From Lachnospiraceae bacterium (GTDB lineage: Bacteria; Bacillota; Clostridia; Lachnospirales; Lachnospiraceae), in contig CABJAB010000002.1 of assembly GCA_902363445.1 (NCBI GenBank), forward strand, positions 248,001 to 312,000: a DNA stretch of 64,000 nucleotides, written 5' to 3'. The notes below the pieces were generated by a model. It had not been told where the DNA came from. It ran no database searches and saw only the letters and a program-made list of their open reading frames with translations. This document shows positions 52,388 through 61,439 of the stretch, in pieces. The position numbers were made by a program, and so were the translations under genes. Numbering within the stretch: position 1 is the stretch's first letter; each line of letters opens with the position of its first letter.

Positions 52388-53769
52388 TGACGGGGAAGAC
52401 TCCGAGGATTCTTTTGGCGGCGGCGAGCAGCGGAAGCGGAAAAACGCTTCTTACCTGCGGCCTGCTGGAAGCGTGGAAGCAGAAGGGCGTCCGGCTGGCT
52501 TCTTTTAAGTGCGGGCCGGATTACATCGATCCGATGTTTCACAGGAGCGTTTTGGGAATGGAATCCAGAAACCTGGACAGTTTCTTCACGGAAAAGGAAA
52601 CACTGCGGTTCTTGCTGGAGAGAGGGGCCGGAGAAGCGGATCTTTCTGTGATAGAGGGCGTCATGGGGTATTTTGACGGTTTAGGCGGCATGTCGTCAAA
52701 AGCCAGTACCTACGAAGTGGCCGCTCTGACGGAGACTCCGGTGGTCCTCATTGTAAACTGCAGGGGAATGAGCCTGTCTGCAGTTCCCCTGATAAAAGGA
52801 TTTCTTGATTACGAGAAGCAAAAGCAGATTCGCGGAATCCTTTTAAACCAAGTCTCTCCGATGATATATGAGAAAATGAAGGCGCTGATCGAAGCGGAGC
52901 TTCCAGTAAAGGTTTACGGGTATGTGCCGAAGCTTTCCGAATGTTTTCTGGAAAGCCGCCATCTGGGATTAAAGCGTCCCGATGAGATGGAGGATTTGAA
53001 GGAAAAGCTGTCAGGGCTCGCAGAAGTGATCTCAAAGACTGTGGATTTGGAAGGACTGTGTGCGCTGGGAGAAACGGCGCCGCCTCTTTGCGGAAAAGAG
53101 CCGGATCTGAGCCGTTTTGCTTCCGGCGGAACGGTCCGGATCGCGGTGGCGAGGGACGAGGCTTTCAACTTCTATTATGCGGACAATCTTCAGCTGCTTG
53201 AGGATATGGGAGCAGAGCTGCTTCCTTTCAGTCCCCTTAGGGATGAAACGCTGCCGGACGAAGCGGATGGAATGCTTCTTGGGGGAGGATACCCAGAGCT
53301 CTATGCAGGAATGCTTTCAGAAAACACGGCGATGCTTTCGAAGATAAAAAATGCGCTGGAGGAAGGCCTTCCTTGTCTGGCCGAATGCGGCGGCTTTCTG
53401 TATCTCCACGAGACACTGGAGGACGAGGAAGGGAAGACATGGCCGATGGCAGGTGTGATAAAGGGACATGCCTACCGTACACAGGGACTTTCCCGGTTTG
53501 GCTACATAACGCTGACGGCTAAGGAGGACACCATAGCCGGAAGGGCTGGGGAACGTTTCCCCGCCCATGAGTTCCACTATTGGGACAGCACCTGCAACGG
53601 AGATTCCTTTCTGGCAGAGAAGCCTGCGGGGAAGAGAAAGTGGGAATGTATGGTGAATCAGGGCAGCCTGCTGGCCGGCTTCCCACATTTTTATTACTAT
53701 GGTAATCCGGAATCGGCAGGAAGTTTTTTAAGGAGCTGCAGGGAATTTCGGAGGAAAAAGAGAGGATAA
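52384..53769 (+). CDS. cbiA: Cobyrinic acid a,c-diamide synthase
   Basis: 461 residues; ATG 52384 overlaps the preceding stop. The N-terminal dethiobiotin-synthetase-like ATPase has AAASSGSGKTLLTCGLLEAW and KCGPDYIDPMFH. The C-terminal type 1 glutamine amidotransferase has the Cys in LAECGGFLYLHETL and a His near the end (FPHFYYYG). It amidates the a and c side chains of cobyrinate using glutamine and ATP. It is the bridge from the ring-building genes to the assembly genes. Confidence 0.95.
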   Translation: MMTGKTPRILLAAASSGSGKTLLTCGLLEAWKQKGVRLASFKCGPDYIDPMFHRSVLGMESRNLDSFFTEKETLRFLLERGAGEADLSVIEGVMGYFDGLGGMSSKASTYEVAALTETPVVLIVNCRGMSLSAVPLIKGFLDYEKQKQIRGILLNQVSPMIYEKMKALIEAELPVKVYGYVPKLSECFLESRHLGLKRPDEMEDLKEKLSGLAEVISKTVDLEGLCALGETAPPLCGKEPDLSRFASGGTVRIAVARDEAFNFYYADNLQLLEDMGAELLPFSPLRDETLPDEADGMLLGGGYPELYAGMLSENTAMLSKIKNALEEGLPCLAECGGFLYLHETLEDEEGKTWPMAGVIKGHAYRTQGLSRFGYITLTAKEDTIAGRAGERFPAHEFHYWDSTCNGDSFLAEKPAGKRKWECMVNQGSLLAGFPHFYYYGNPESAGSFLRSCREFRRKKRG

Positions 53770-53773
53770 GACG

Positions 53774-54904
53774 ATGGACGGAGAGACGACGATGGAAGAG
53801 AAGCTTTCAGCAAGGCTTGACGAGCTGCTTCGCAGCGTGAGTCCTGTGGATGAGGACGCCGCCAGGGATACTCAGGAAAGATGGGACAGCCTCGCAAAAC
53901 CCTTAAAGAGTCTGGGGCTGCTGGAAAAGAATGTGGCAAAGATCGCAGGAATCAGCGGACGCAGCCGGGTGGATCTTAAAAAGAGGGCGCTTGTGGCCAT
54001 GTGCGCGGACAATGGCGTGATTGAAGAGGGGGTTACTCAGACGGGAAGCGAAGTGACCGCCATTGTGGCGGAGAATATGGCGGTGGGAAGTACTACGGTG
54101 ACAGTGATGGCGGAAGCGGCCGGGGCCGACGTATTTCCTGTGGATATTGGAATGGCAACGGAAGGCAGCCTTATAGAAGGGGTTCCGAAGGAAGAGGCAG
54201 AGCTTCTTCCCAGGACTCTGCTTCCGCGAAAGGTGAGAAGGGGTACCCGGAACTTTGCGAAGGGGCCGGCTATGACCAGGGAAGAAGCTCTCCGGGCCGT
54301 CCTAGTCGGGATCGAGATAGCAGGATGTCTTAAGGCACAGGGATACGATATTTTGGCCACAGGGGAGATGGGTATCGGCAACACTACCACCAGCAGCGCG
54401 GTGGCCGCAGCGCTCCTTTCCCAGCCGGTGGAGCGGATGACCGGAAAGGGTGCAGGCCTTTCCGACGAAGGACTGCAAAGAAAAATAAACGTGATCAAAG
54501 AGGCTCTTAAAAATCTGAAGCCTGACAGAGAAGATCCTATGGATATCCTGGTAAAAGTGGGAGGCTATGATATCGCCGGCTTGACGGGTATCTTTCTGGG
54601 AGGCGCCATTTACCGGATACCGGTCCTGATCGACGGGTTTATTTCTAGTGTGGCCGCTCTTTTGGCGGTGAACCTTGAACCTTTGGCCAGGGATTATATG
54701 ATCGCGTCCCATGTTTCCAAGGAGCCGGCCGGTCAGCTCATATTGGACGAGCTGGGTCTTAAGCCCATGCTTTGCTGCGAGATGTGCCTGGGTGAAGGGA
54801 CCGGCGCGATGGCCGCCCTGTCCGTCCTGGATATGGGCCTTACGGTTTACCACAGGATGGCTACCTTTGACGATATGAACGTGGAGCAGTATCAGCCGTT
54901 ATAA
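53774..54904 (+). CDS. cobT: Nicotinate-nucleotide:dimethylbenzimidazole phosphoribosyltransferase
   Basis: 376 residues. The conserved core includes AMCADNGVIEEGVTQTGSEVTAIVAENMAVGST, ATGEMGIGNTTTSSAVAAALLSQP and the C-terminal CEMCLGEGTGAMAALSVLDMGL, in which the catalytic Glu lies in LGEGTGA. It makes alpha-ribazole phosphate, the lower-ligand nucleotide. No bluB or bzaABCDE-type lower-base synthesis gene is in the window, so the base may be scavenged. The start is four bases after the cbiA stop. Confidence 0.96.
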   Translation: MDGETTMEEKLSARLDELLRSVSPVDEDAARDTQERWDSLAKPLKSLGLLEKNVAKIAGISGRSRVDLKKRALVAMCADNGVIEEGVTQTGSEVTAIVAENMAVGSTTVTVMAEAAGADVFPVDIGMATEGSLIEGVPKEEAELLPRTLLPRKVRRGTRNFAKGPAMTREEALRAVLVGIEIAGCLKAQGYDILATGEMGIGNTTTSSAVAAALLSQPVERMTGKGAGLSDEGLQRKINVIKEALKNLKPDREDPMDILVKVGGYDIAGLTGIFLGGAIYRIPVLIDGFISSVAALLAVNLEPLARDYMIASHVSKEPAGQLILDELGLKPMLCCEMCLGEGTGAMAALSVLDMGLTVYHRMATFDDMNVEQYQPL

Positions 54905-54931
54905 GCATTTCGGAAGTACGGAGGGAAACAG

Positions 54932-55474
54932 ATGTTTGTGGTAGTGACGGGAGGAAGCGGGAGCGGAAAATCGGAATTCAGTGAAAATCTGCTTATGAGG
55001 ATGGATAACGGAAAGGGAGATAGATTTTATCTTGCGACGATGTTTCCCTTTGGCGAAGAAAGCCGCAGGAGGATTGAACGGCACAGGGAGATGAGGAAGG
55101 ATAAAGGATTTACCACTATAGAGTGTTATACTGGCCTTAACAGTCTGAGGCTGCCTGCCGTAAAAGGTAAGAAGCCGTCCGTACTCCTGGAATGTATGTC
55201 CAACCTGACTGCCAATGAATTCTATCAGGAAGGCGGAGCAGGCGCCAGGACGCCGGAGGCGGTCATGGAAGGAATCCGGAATCTGAGAGCGCAGACGGAT
55301 AACCTGGTGGTGGTGAGCAACGAAGTGTTTTCCGACGGCGTATCTTATGATGCGTCCACAGAAGCGTACAGGGAAGCCCTGGGGGAGATCAACCGGAGAA
55401 TGGCGGCAGAATCAGATGCCTTGATAGAGGTCGTGTATTCCATTCCGGTCTGTCACAAAGGAGGACCGTTATGA
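54932..55474 (+). CDS. cobU: Adenosylcobinamide kinase/guanylyltransferase (CobU), with altered C-terminal motif
   Basis: 180 residues. It has the P-loop GGSGSGKS (7-14), the RIERHREMR stretch with His51 (the guanylylated His in CobU) and LLECMSNLTANEFY. Near the end, CobU usually has NEVGxGIVP; here it reads NEVFSDGVS (130-138), so the conserved glycine/proline turn is lost. The later helix EINRRMAAESDALIEVVY is still present. It activates adenosylcobinamide to its GDP form. A second, mini CobU-like gene lies at 56336. It overlaps cobS by four bases. Confidence 0.85.
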   Translation: MFVVVTGGSGSGKSEFSENLLMRMDNGKGDRFYLATMFPFGEESRRRIERHREMRKDKGFTTIECYTGLNSLRLPAVKGKKPSVLLECMSNLTANEFYQEGGAGARTPEAVMEGIRNLRAQTDNLVVVSNEVFSDGVSYDASTEAYREALGEINRRMAAESDALIEVVYSIPVCHKGGPL

Positions 55475-56229
55475 TAAATTCCTTTTTGCTGGCCTTTGCC
55501 ATGTATTCTAAAATACCGGTGCCGCGGGCCGATTGGTCGGAAGACAAGATGAAATACGTCATGTGTTTTTTTCCTCTGATTGGTGTGGTCATCGGCGCGC
55601 TGGCCGTTGGGTTCGGAGCGCTCTGCAGCTGTTTGGATACGCCGGAGCTTCTGCGGGCTTCCGGCCTCACGGTGATACCGCTTTTGGTGACCGGCGGCAT
55701 CCATATGGACGGTTTCGTGGATACGACAGACGCGCTTTCCTCATACCAAAGCAGGGAGAGAAAGCTGGAGATCCTGAAAGATTCTCATACGGGAGCCTTT
55801 GCCATAATCGTCACAGGGATCTATCTGGTCGTCTCTCTGGGCATGTGGAGCGGCATACCGGATGAATATCTGATGGTCATGGCCATCTCTTTCGTATTTT
55901 CCAGGGCCCTCAGCGGAATGTCCGTGGTGACCTTTAAAAATGCCAGGACAGATGGTCTTCTGGCTACCTTTTCCACCAACGCGGAAAAGTATGTCACCCG
56001 CTTCGTATTGGCTGTCTTTCTTTTATCAGCGGGCGTCGGCATGATCCTTCTGGACTGGAAAGCCGGACTTTTCGCCGTAGCCGCAGGCCTTTTCGTCTTT
56101 TGTTATTACCGCTATAAAGCTTATAAAGAATTTGGAGGTATTACCGGCGATTTGGCCGGCTGGTTCACGGAGCTTTGTGAACTGTTCATGGGAATAGCCG
56201 TGGTTGCCGCCAGGTATCTGCCGTTTTAG
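55471..56229 (+). CDS. cobS: Adenosylcobinamide-GDP ribazoletransferase (cobalamin synthase)
   Basis: 252 residues, an integral membrane protein with about six to seven helices. Family motifs are the N-terminal FAMYSKIPVP, VTGGIHMDGFVDTTDALSSYQSRERKLEILKDSHTGAFA with its metal-binding acidic residues, and GGITGDLAGWFTELCELF. It joins adenosylcobinamide-GDP and alpha-ribazole phosphate to make adenosylcobalamin phosphate at the membrane. Its start overlaps the cobU stop. A gap of about 106 bases follows and holds the second promoter of the cluster. Confidence 0.95.
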   Translation: MINSFLLAFAMYSKIPVPRADWSEDKMKYVMCFFPLIGVVIGALAVGFGALCSCLDTPELLRASGLTVIPLLVTGGIHMDGFVDTTDALSSYQSRERKLEILKDSHTGAFAIIVTGIYLVVSLGMWSGIPDEYLMVMAISFVFSRALSGMSVVTFKNARTDGLLATFSTNAEKYVTRFVLAVFLLSAGVGMILLDWKAGLFAVAAGLFVFCYYRYKAYKEFGGITGDLAGWFTELCELFMGIAVVAARYLPF

Positions 56230-56291
56230 GCAGCATGTAAAGGGCAGCCGGCATTGTACGGGAGAAAGTTCAAAAGGATAACGGACAGACC

Positions 56292-56320
56292 ATGACACAG
56301 CTTTTATTTTGTGTTAAAAT
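56292..56320 (+). promoter_or_regulatory. Second promoter within the cobalamin cluster
   Basis: ATGACA (56292-56297), 17 bases, then TAAAAT (56315-56320), in the only sizable gap (56230-56335) of the cluster. It should drive the genes from the mini CobU to cbiC and the lipoprotein. Confidence 0.55.
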
Positions 56321-56335
56321 GATAAGGAGCAGAGT

Positions 56336-56680
56336 ATGGTGTTGATAATCGGAGGGGCTTACCAGGGAAAAACGGAAGCTGCCCTTGAAATAGCCGGAGA
56401 AGAACCGGACCGGGTGATGAACAGGGTCCATGAATGGATCAGGGAGCGCATGGAAGCCGGCGCTGATCAAGATGAGATTTGGGATGAGCTGTTTGAGATA
56501 ACGGAGCGCAGGAGGGATATGATATTTGTGGCAGACGAGATTGGCTGCGGTATCGTGCCGGTGGATGCGTTTGAGAGAAAATACCGGGAGACGGCCGGCA
56601 GGATCCTCTGTGGTCTGGCAAAGCAGGCAGACGAGGTTTACCGGGTCGTGGCGGGGATTCCCGGAAAAATCAAAGGATAA
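56336..56680 (+). CDS. Miniature CobU-like nucleotide-binding protein
   Basis: 114 residues. The P-loop is GGAYQGKT (6-13) and the C-terminal half (ADEIGCGIVPVDAFERKYRE, LAKQADEVYRVVAGIPGKIK) matches the end of CobU very well, including the GxGIVP turn that the full-length CobU at 54932 lacks. The middle of CobU, with the guanylylated His and the LLEC strand, is missing; about 65 residues are gone. It could be a kinase-only CobU remnant, or a partner that supplies the site missing from the larger protein. GATAAGGAG precedes the ATG. It is followed five bases later by cobC. Confidence 0.7.
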   Translation: MVLIIGGAYQGKTEAALEIAGEEPDRVMNRVHEWIRERMEAGADQDEIWDELFEITERRRDMIFVADEIGCGIVPVDAFERKYRETAGRILCGLAKQADEVYRVVAGIPGKIKG

Positions 56681-56685
56681 GACGT

Positions 56686-57279
56686 ATGAAGATATATTTA
56701 ATCCGGCATGGAAAGACTTCGGGGAATCTTCTTGGACGTTATATCGGGACTACGGATGAGCCGCTCTGTGCGGAAGGAAAAGAGGCGCTTGCGGCCGGTT
56801 TTCCTCTTTCAGATCCGGAGACTGTATATGTGAGCGGCCTGCTCCGAACGAAAGAAACAGCGTCTCTTTTGTTTCCATCGCTGCCCGCTCGGATCAGGAC
56901 GGGCTTCAATGAATGTGATTTCGGAAGATTTGAGAATAAAAATTATAAAGAGCTTGAGGGCGTACCGGAGTATCAGGCCTGGGTGGACAGCGGCGGCACA
57001 CTGCCGTTTCCGGGAGGAGAGAGCCGCAGCGTTTTTGCAGAAAGATGCTGCCGGGCTTTTTATCTCGCTGTTGGCGAACTCATGGAAGAAGAAGCCGGTT
57101 CGGCAGCTTTTGTAGTCCATGGAGGGACGATCATGTCCATCCTGGAGCGATTCGGCTCTCCGAAACGGAATTTTTATGAATGGCAGGTAAAGAACGGACA
57201 GGGGTTTTCCGCATGGCTGTGCGAAGAAGCCTGGAAGTCCGGGGACAATAAACTTACAGATATCAGGGGTGTTCCGTGA
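56686..57279 (+). CDS. cobC: Alpha-ribazole phosphatase (histidine phosphatase family)
   Basis: 197 residues. The phosphohistidine motif LIRHGKTSGN has His8. It also has the FNECDFGRFENKNYKELEG motif and the second catalytic His in FVVHGGTIMSILERFG. In this operon it most likely removes phosphate from alpha-ribazole phosphate or adenosylcobalamin phosphate. Family members have many other substrates, so the call rests on context. It starts five bases after the mini CobU; cbiB follows directly. Confidence 0.88.
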   Translation: MKIYLIRHGKTSGNLLGRYIGTTDEPLCAEGKEALAAGFPLSDPETVYVSGLLRTKETASLLFPSLPARIRTGFNECDFGRFENKNYKELEGVPEYQAWVDSGGTLPFPGGESRSVFAERCCRAFYLAVGELMEEEAGSAAFVVHGGTIMSILERFGSPKRNFYEWQVKNGQGFSAWLCEEAWKSGDNKLTDIRGVP

Positions 57280-57280
57280 C

Positions 57281-58261
57281 ATGAAATATTTTGCATTTGC
57301 GCTTGGCATAGGGTTTCTTTTGGACATGCTTTTTGGAGATCCCTGCCGGCTGCCGCATCCGGTCTGCCTGATCGGCAGCCTGATCTCTTTCTTAGAAAAA
57401 AAGATACGTGATTTTTTTCCGGATACGAAGGGAGATCAGATGGCCGGCGGGGTTTTACTGGTCTTTCTGGTCTTAGTTGTTTCCACTGGCATTCCGTTTC
57501 TGCTCCTTTATCTGGCCGGCATGGTGCATCCATATCTGCGGCTGGCCATAGAAAGCTTTATGTGTTATCAGCTTCTCGCGGCGAGGTCCTTGAAAAAGGA
57601 GAGTATGAAGGTTTACAGACAGCTGAAAAAAGGAGATTTGGAGCGTTCCAGGAAAGCGGTCGGCCGGATCGTGGGCCGTGATACGGAAAAGCTCTCCGAA
57701 GAAGGCGTCATAAAAGCGGCGGTGGAAACGGTAGCGGAAAATACTTCAGACGGTGTGATCGCCCCCATGCTTTACATGGCGTTTGGCGGTGCGGTGCTGG
57801 GGTATTTCTATAAAGCTGTCAATACCATGGATTCCATGATCGCATATAAAAATGAAAAGTATCTGTACTTTGGAAGAGCAGCGGCTTGGCTGGATGATAT
57901 CTGTAATTACATTCCGGCCAGGATCTCCGCGTTCCTGATGATGCTTTCCAGTGTTTTTTTGAAGATGGACTGGCGAAATGCCTGGATGGTGTTCTGGCGT
58001 GACCGCCACAATCATGCCAGTCCCAATTCGGCACAGACGGAATCTGTCTGTGCGGGGGCCCTGGGTATCCAGTTGGCGGGGGATGCCTGGTATTTTGGGG
58101 TCCTTCACAAAAAGAAGACCATTGGAGATGCGAAACGGCCGGCCGCTGTCGAAGACATACGGAGAGCCAACAGGCTCATGTATATGACGTCAGTTTTCGG
58201 ACTTCTCCTTTTTATGGGATGTTCTCTTCTTTTGTACCGCGTGATATTTAAACTGGGATGA
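57281..58261 (+). CDS. cbiB: Adenosylcobinamide-phosphate synthase
   Basis: 326 residues from ATG 57281, one base after the cobC stop; AGGGGTG lies nine bases upstream. (A GTG at 57269 is in frame but sits in cobC.) The first helix ends in GFLLDMLFGDPCRLPHPVCLIGSLI, a CbiB hallmark, and EKLSEEGVIKAAVETVAENTSDGVIAPMLYMAFGG and HASPNSAQTESVCAGALGIQLAG complete the signature. It attaches aminopropanol phosphate to adenosylcobyric acid at the membrane; the substrate is supplied by CobD, encoded next. Confidence 0.96.
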   Translation: MKYFAFALGIGFLLDMLFGDPCRLPHPVCLIGSLISFLEKKIRDFFPDTKGDQMAGGVLLVFLVLVVSTGIPFLLLYLAGMVHPYLRLAIESFMCYQLLAARSLKKESMKVYRQLKKGDLERSRKAVGRIVGRDTEKLSEEGVIKAAVETVAENTSDGVIAPMLYMAFGGAVLGYFYKAVNTMDSMIAYKNEKYLYFGRAAAWLDDICNYIPARISAFLMMLSSVFLKMDWRNAWMVFWRDRHNHASPNSAQTESVCAGALGIQLAGDAWYFGVLHKKKTIGDAKRPAAVEDIRRANRLMYMTSVFGLLLFMGCSLLLYRVIFKLG

Positions 58262-58271
58262 GGTGGCGCAG

Positions 58272-59333
58272 GTGAAACATATACATGGCGGCAATATATA
58301 TCAATACGGAAAGATTCTGGATTTTTCTGCGAACCTGAATCCCCTCGGCATGCCGGAGAGGGTGAAAACGGCGGCCAGGGAAAGCATTGACCGGTCGGAG
58401 CATTACCCAGATCCTAATTGTACAGAGCTTCGGGAGGCCATCGGCCGGGCGGAAGGGATCAGTCCGGAACATATTATATGCGGGAATGGAGCCGCTGAGC
58501 TTATCTTTCTGCTGGCGGCGGCCAAAAGGCCAGAACAGGCGCTTCTCACAGCTCCGACATTTGCCGAGTATGGGCAGGCGCTGGAAGCTTTTGGCTGCCG
58601 GTGCCGGTATTATCCTTTGGAACGGGAGAAAGGGTTTCGGATTGGAGAAGATTATCTGGATGCCCTGACAGAAGAGACGGACATCGCGTTTTTGTGTAAT
58701 CCCAATAATCCTACAGGCATGCTTACCGGCCGGGACTTTTTAAAGGAGGTACTGTTAAAATGCCGGCGTCTTGGAATCTTTCTAGTTTTGGATGAATGCT
58801 TCCTGGAGCTCACGGGAGAAAAGGAGAGCGTTTCCATGGCCGGAAGCATATCGGAGGGCGGGATTTTTCTTCTGAGGGCATTTACAAAGTCCTATGCAAT
58901 GGCCGGGCTCCGCCTGGGATATGGGATGACGGCGGATACGTTTCTTTTAGAAAGATTGAATGAGCTGCGGCAGCCCTGGAGCGTATCGGTGCCGGCTCAG
59001 GCTGCGGGCATCCAGGCGCTGAGGGAAACGGATTTTCTGGAAGCTTCCGTCCATTATATAAGGAATGAGCGTCAGTGGCTTTTGGAACGTATGAGGAATT
59101 ATCCGCTTACCGTATATGAGGGAAGCGCGAACTATCTGTTTTTTCACGGTGACAAGGCGGATCTGAAGGAAGCTTTGGTCCGCCTCGGTATCCTGATTCG
59201 GGACTGCGGCAATTACCAGGGACTCTGCCCCGGGTATTACCGGATAGCGGTGCGTACAAGGCAGGAGAATGAAGCACTCCTGAAAGCCCTGGGACAGATA
59301 TATAACGCAGCGGATTCAAAAGTCGGAGAATAA
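58272..59333 (+). CDS. cobD: L-threonine-O-3-phosphate decarboxylase (PLP)
   Basis: 353 residues from GTG 58272, giving VKHIHGGNIYQYG, the usual start of the family, with AGGTGG upstream; GTG 58263 is an alternative. The fold-type I aminotransferase core has DFSANLNPLGMPE, CGNGAAELIFLLAAA, FLCNPNNPTGML and the PLP lysine in RAFTKSYAMAGLRLGYG. It makes (R)-1-amino-2-propanol phosphate for CbiB. It resembles histidinol-phosphate aminotransferase, but the HGG start and operon favour CobD. No PduX-like threonine kinase is visible in the window. Confidence 0.9.
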   Translation: MKHIHGGNIYQYGKILDFSANLNPLGMPERVKTAARESIDRSEHYPDPNCTELREAIGRAEGISPEHIICGNGAAELIFLLAAAKRPEQALLTAPTFAEYGQALEAFGCRCRYYPLEREKGFRIGEDYLDALTEETDIAFLCNPNNPTGMLTGRDFLKEVLLKCRRLGIFLVLDECFLELTGEKESVSMAGSISEGGIFLLRAFTKSYAMAGLRLGYGMTADTFLLERLNELRQPWSVSVPAQAAGIQALRETDFLEASVHYIRNERQWLLERMRNYPLTVYEGSANYLFFHGDKADLKEALVRLGILIRDCGNYQGLCPGYYRIAVRTRQENEALLKALGQIYNAADSKVGE

Positions 59334-59374
59334 CAGAACGGAAATCAGGCGGAAAGTGACAGGAGGACAAATAC

Positions 59375-60871
59375 ATGGCGAAAGCACTGATGATACAGGG
59401 GACCATGTCCAATGCGGGAAAGAGTCTTTTGACAGGCGGTCTGCTGCGTGTCATGAGACAGGACGGATACAAGGCGGCGCCATTCAAATCGCAGAATATG
59501 GCGCTCAATTCCTTTATCACCAAAGAGGGGTTGGAGATGGGAAGGGCTCAGGTCATGCAGGCGGAAGCGGCGGGAATTGAGCCCTCGGTGCGGATGAATC
59601 CGATTCTGTTAAAACCTACCAATGACACTGGATCTCAGGTGATCGTAAATGGAGAAGTGCGGGGGAACATGGCGGCTCGGGACTATTTCCGCTATAAAAA
59701 GGCGTTGGTCCCTGATATTATGAAAGCATACAACTCTTTGGCAGAGGAATATGATATAATTGTCCTGGAAGGGGCGGGAAGCCCCGCAGAGATCAACCTG
59801 AAGACGGATGATATCGTGAATATGGGCATGGCAAAGCTGGCAGGCGCTCCTGTGCTTCTGGCCGGAGACATTGACAGAGGCGGGGTATTTGCCCAGCTGG
59901 TCGGAACGGTCACTCTTCTGGAGAAAGAGGAGCGTTCCATGATAAAAGGGACGGTCATCAATAAATTCCGGGGAGATAAGACTATACTTGATCCGGGCAT
60001 ACAGATGCTGGAAGAGAGAATCCATATTCCTACTGTGGGAGTCATCCCGTACCTCCATGTGGATATTGATGATGAGGACAGCCTGACGGAGAGATTTGAC
60101 CGGCATGAGGGCGGAGGCCTTGTGGATATCGCGGTCATCCGAGTGCCCAGAATCTCCAACTTTACGGATTTCAGGCCGCTTGAAGCCATGGAGGGGGTCA
60201 CGCTCCGATATGTGACGGCTGCGGGACAGCTGGGAAATCCTGACATGATCCTTCTTCCAGGAACGAAAAACACTATGGAAGATCTTTTGTGGATGCGCCA
60301 GAACGGACTGGAGGCCGCGGTGATAAAGGCTTCATTTGCGGGAACTATTGTCATGGGTATCTGCGGAGGCTACCAGATGCTGGGGGAGACGCTGTCGGAT
60401 CCTTCTGGAGTGGAAGCCGGAGGCAGTATCCGGGGAATGGGACTTCTGCCTATGGATACGGTGTTTGAAGAGCATAAGACCAGGACACAGGTGGAAGGTA
60501 GCTTTCGGGACGTGTCCGGTATTTTGTCCGGCCTGTCTGGCGTCCGGTTCAGAGGCTATGAAATCCACATGGGAAAAAGCCGTTTAAAGGGGGAGGGACG
60601 TCCGCTTACTTGGCTCGACAATTTCGGAAAGGCTGACGGCGCTCAGTGCGGAAGCATTTACGGTACATATGTCCATGGCATCTTTGACGAGGAGGCCGTT
60701 CTGAAAGCTGTGATCGGCAGCCTGTATGAGAAGAAGGGATTGGATATTTCAGAAGTTCAGGCTTTTGATATGGAAGCCTATAAGGAAAGGCAGTATGATA
60801 TTCTGGCCGATGGGATAAGGCAGGGCATGGATATGGATGCGGTATACCGTATTCTGGAAGCCGGTTTATGA
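59375..60871 (+). CDS. cbiP: Adenosylcobyric acid synthase (glutamine-hydrolysing)
   Basis: 498 residues. The N-terminal ATP domain has [41 protein letters not shown] and [13 protein letters not shown]. The C-terminal glutamine amidotransferase has the Cys in [14 protein letters not shown], and YVHGIFD near the end. It amidates the b, d, e and g side chains of adenosylcobyrinate a,c-diamide. AGGAGG is 8-13 bases before the ATG; cobO starts 25 bases after the stop. Confidence 0.96.
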   Translation: MAKALMIQGTMSNAGKSLLTGGLLRVMRQDGYKAAPFKSQNMALNSFITKEGLEMGRAQVMQAEAAGIEPSVRMNPILLKPTNDTGSQVIVNGEVRGNMAARDYFRYKKALVPDIMKAYNSLAEEYDIIVLEGAGSPAEINLKTDDIVNMGMAKLAGAPVLLAGDIDRGGVFAQLVGTVTLLEKEERSMIKGTVINKFRGDKTILDPGIQMLEERIHIPTVGVIPYLHVDIDDEDSLTERFDRHEGGGLVDIAVIRVPRISNFTDFRPLEAMEGVTLRYVTAAGQLGNPDMILLPGTKNTMEDLLWMRQNGLEAAVIKASFAGTIVMGICGGYQMLGETLSDPSGVEAGGSIRGMGLLPMDTVFEEHKTRTQVEGSFRDVSGILSGLSGVRFRGYEIHMGKSRLKGEGRPLTWLDNFGKADGAQCGSIYGTYVHGIFDEEAVLKAVIGSLYEKKGLDISEVQAFDMEAYKERQYDILADGIRQGMDMDAVYRILEAGL

Positions 60872-60896
60872 GACCTATAAGGGAAAGGACTGCTGT

Positions 60897-61430
60897 ATGA
60901 AGGGATTGATACAGATTTACTGCGGCGATGGAAAAGGAAAGACGACGGCGGCCATCGGACAGGCCGTGAGGAGTGCGGGGACAGGGCTCACTGTGGTGTT
61001 TTCCAGATTTTTAAAGACGGACGGATCCGGAGAACTGGCGGTACTGCGGGATATTCCCGGAGTCGTGATGATACCTTGTGAGAGGAGCTTTGGGTTTTAT
61101 TTTCAGATGAGCGAAGAGCAGAAGAAGGAAGCGGCTTTAGTGTATCAGGAAGTATTCCGCCAGGCTGCTGCGGCTGCGGTGACAGCAGCCGGTAAAAAAG
61201 ATACGGTTTTAATCATGGATGAGATCATAGCGACATACAACCATGGACTGGTCGGCCGGGAAGAACTGCTTGAATTCCTCCGGACGAAGCCGGATAATCT
61301 GGAAGTCGTCATGACAGGCCGCGGCCCGGCCCCGGAGCTCATGGAGGCGGCCGACTACGTGTCGGAGATAAAAAAAGTGAAACATCCGTATGACAAAGGA
61401 ATCGTCGCCAGAAAGGGTATTGAATATTAG
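60897..61430 (+). CDS. cobO: Cob(I)yrinic acid a,c-diamide adenosyltransferase (CobO/BtuR type)
   Basis: 177 residues from ATG 60897; the frame is open into cbiP but the ribosome site (GGGAAAGGA) points here. The P-loop is GDGKGKTTAAIGQAVR. It also has FSRFLKTDGSGELAVL and ATYNHGLVGREELLEFL. It transfers the adenosyl group from ATP to the cobalt of corrinoids. The cluster is complete through adenosylation, so the made cofactor is expected to be adenosylcobalamin. cbiC follows nine bases later. Confidence 0.93.
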   Translation: MKGLIQIYCGDGKGKTTAAIGQAVRSAGTGLTVVFSRFLKTDGSGELAVLRDIPGVVMIPCERSFGFYFQMSEEQKKEAALVYQEVFRQAAAAAVTAAGKKDTVLIMDEIIATYNHGLVGREELLEFLRTKPDNLEVVMTGRGPAPELMEAADYVSEIKKVKHPYDKGIVARKGIEY

Positions 61431-61439
61431 GAGGAAACG

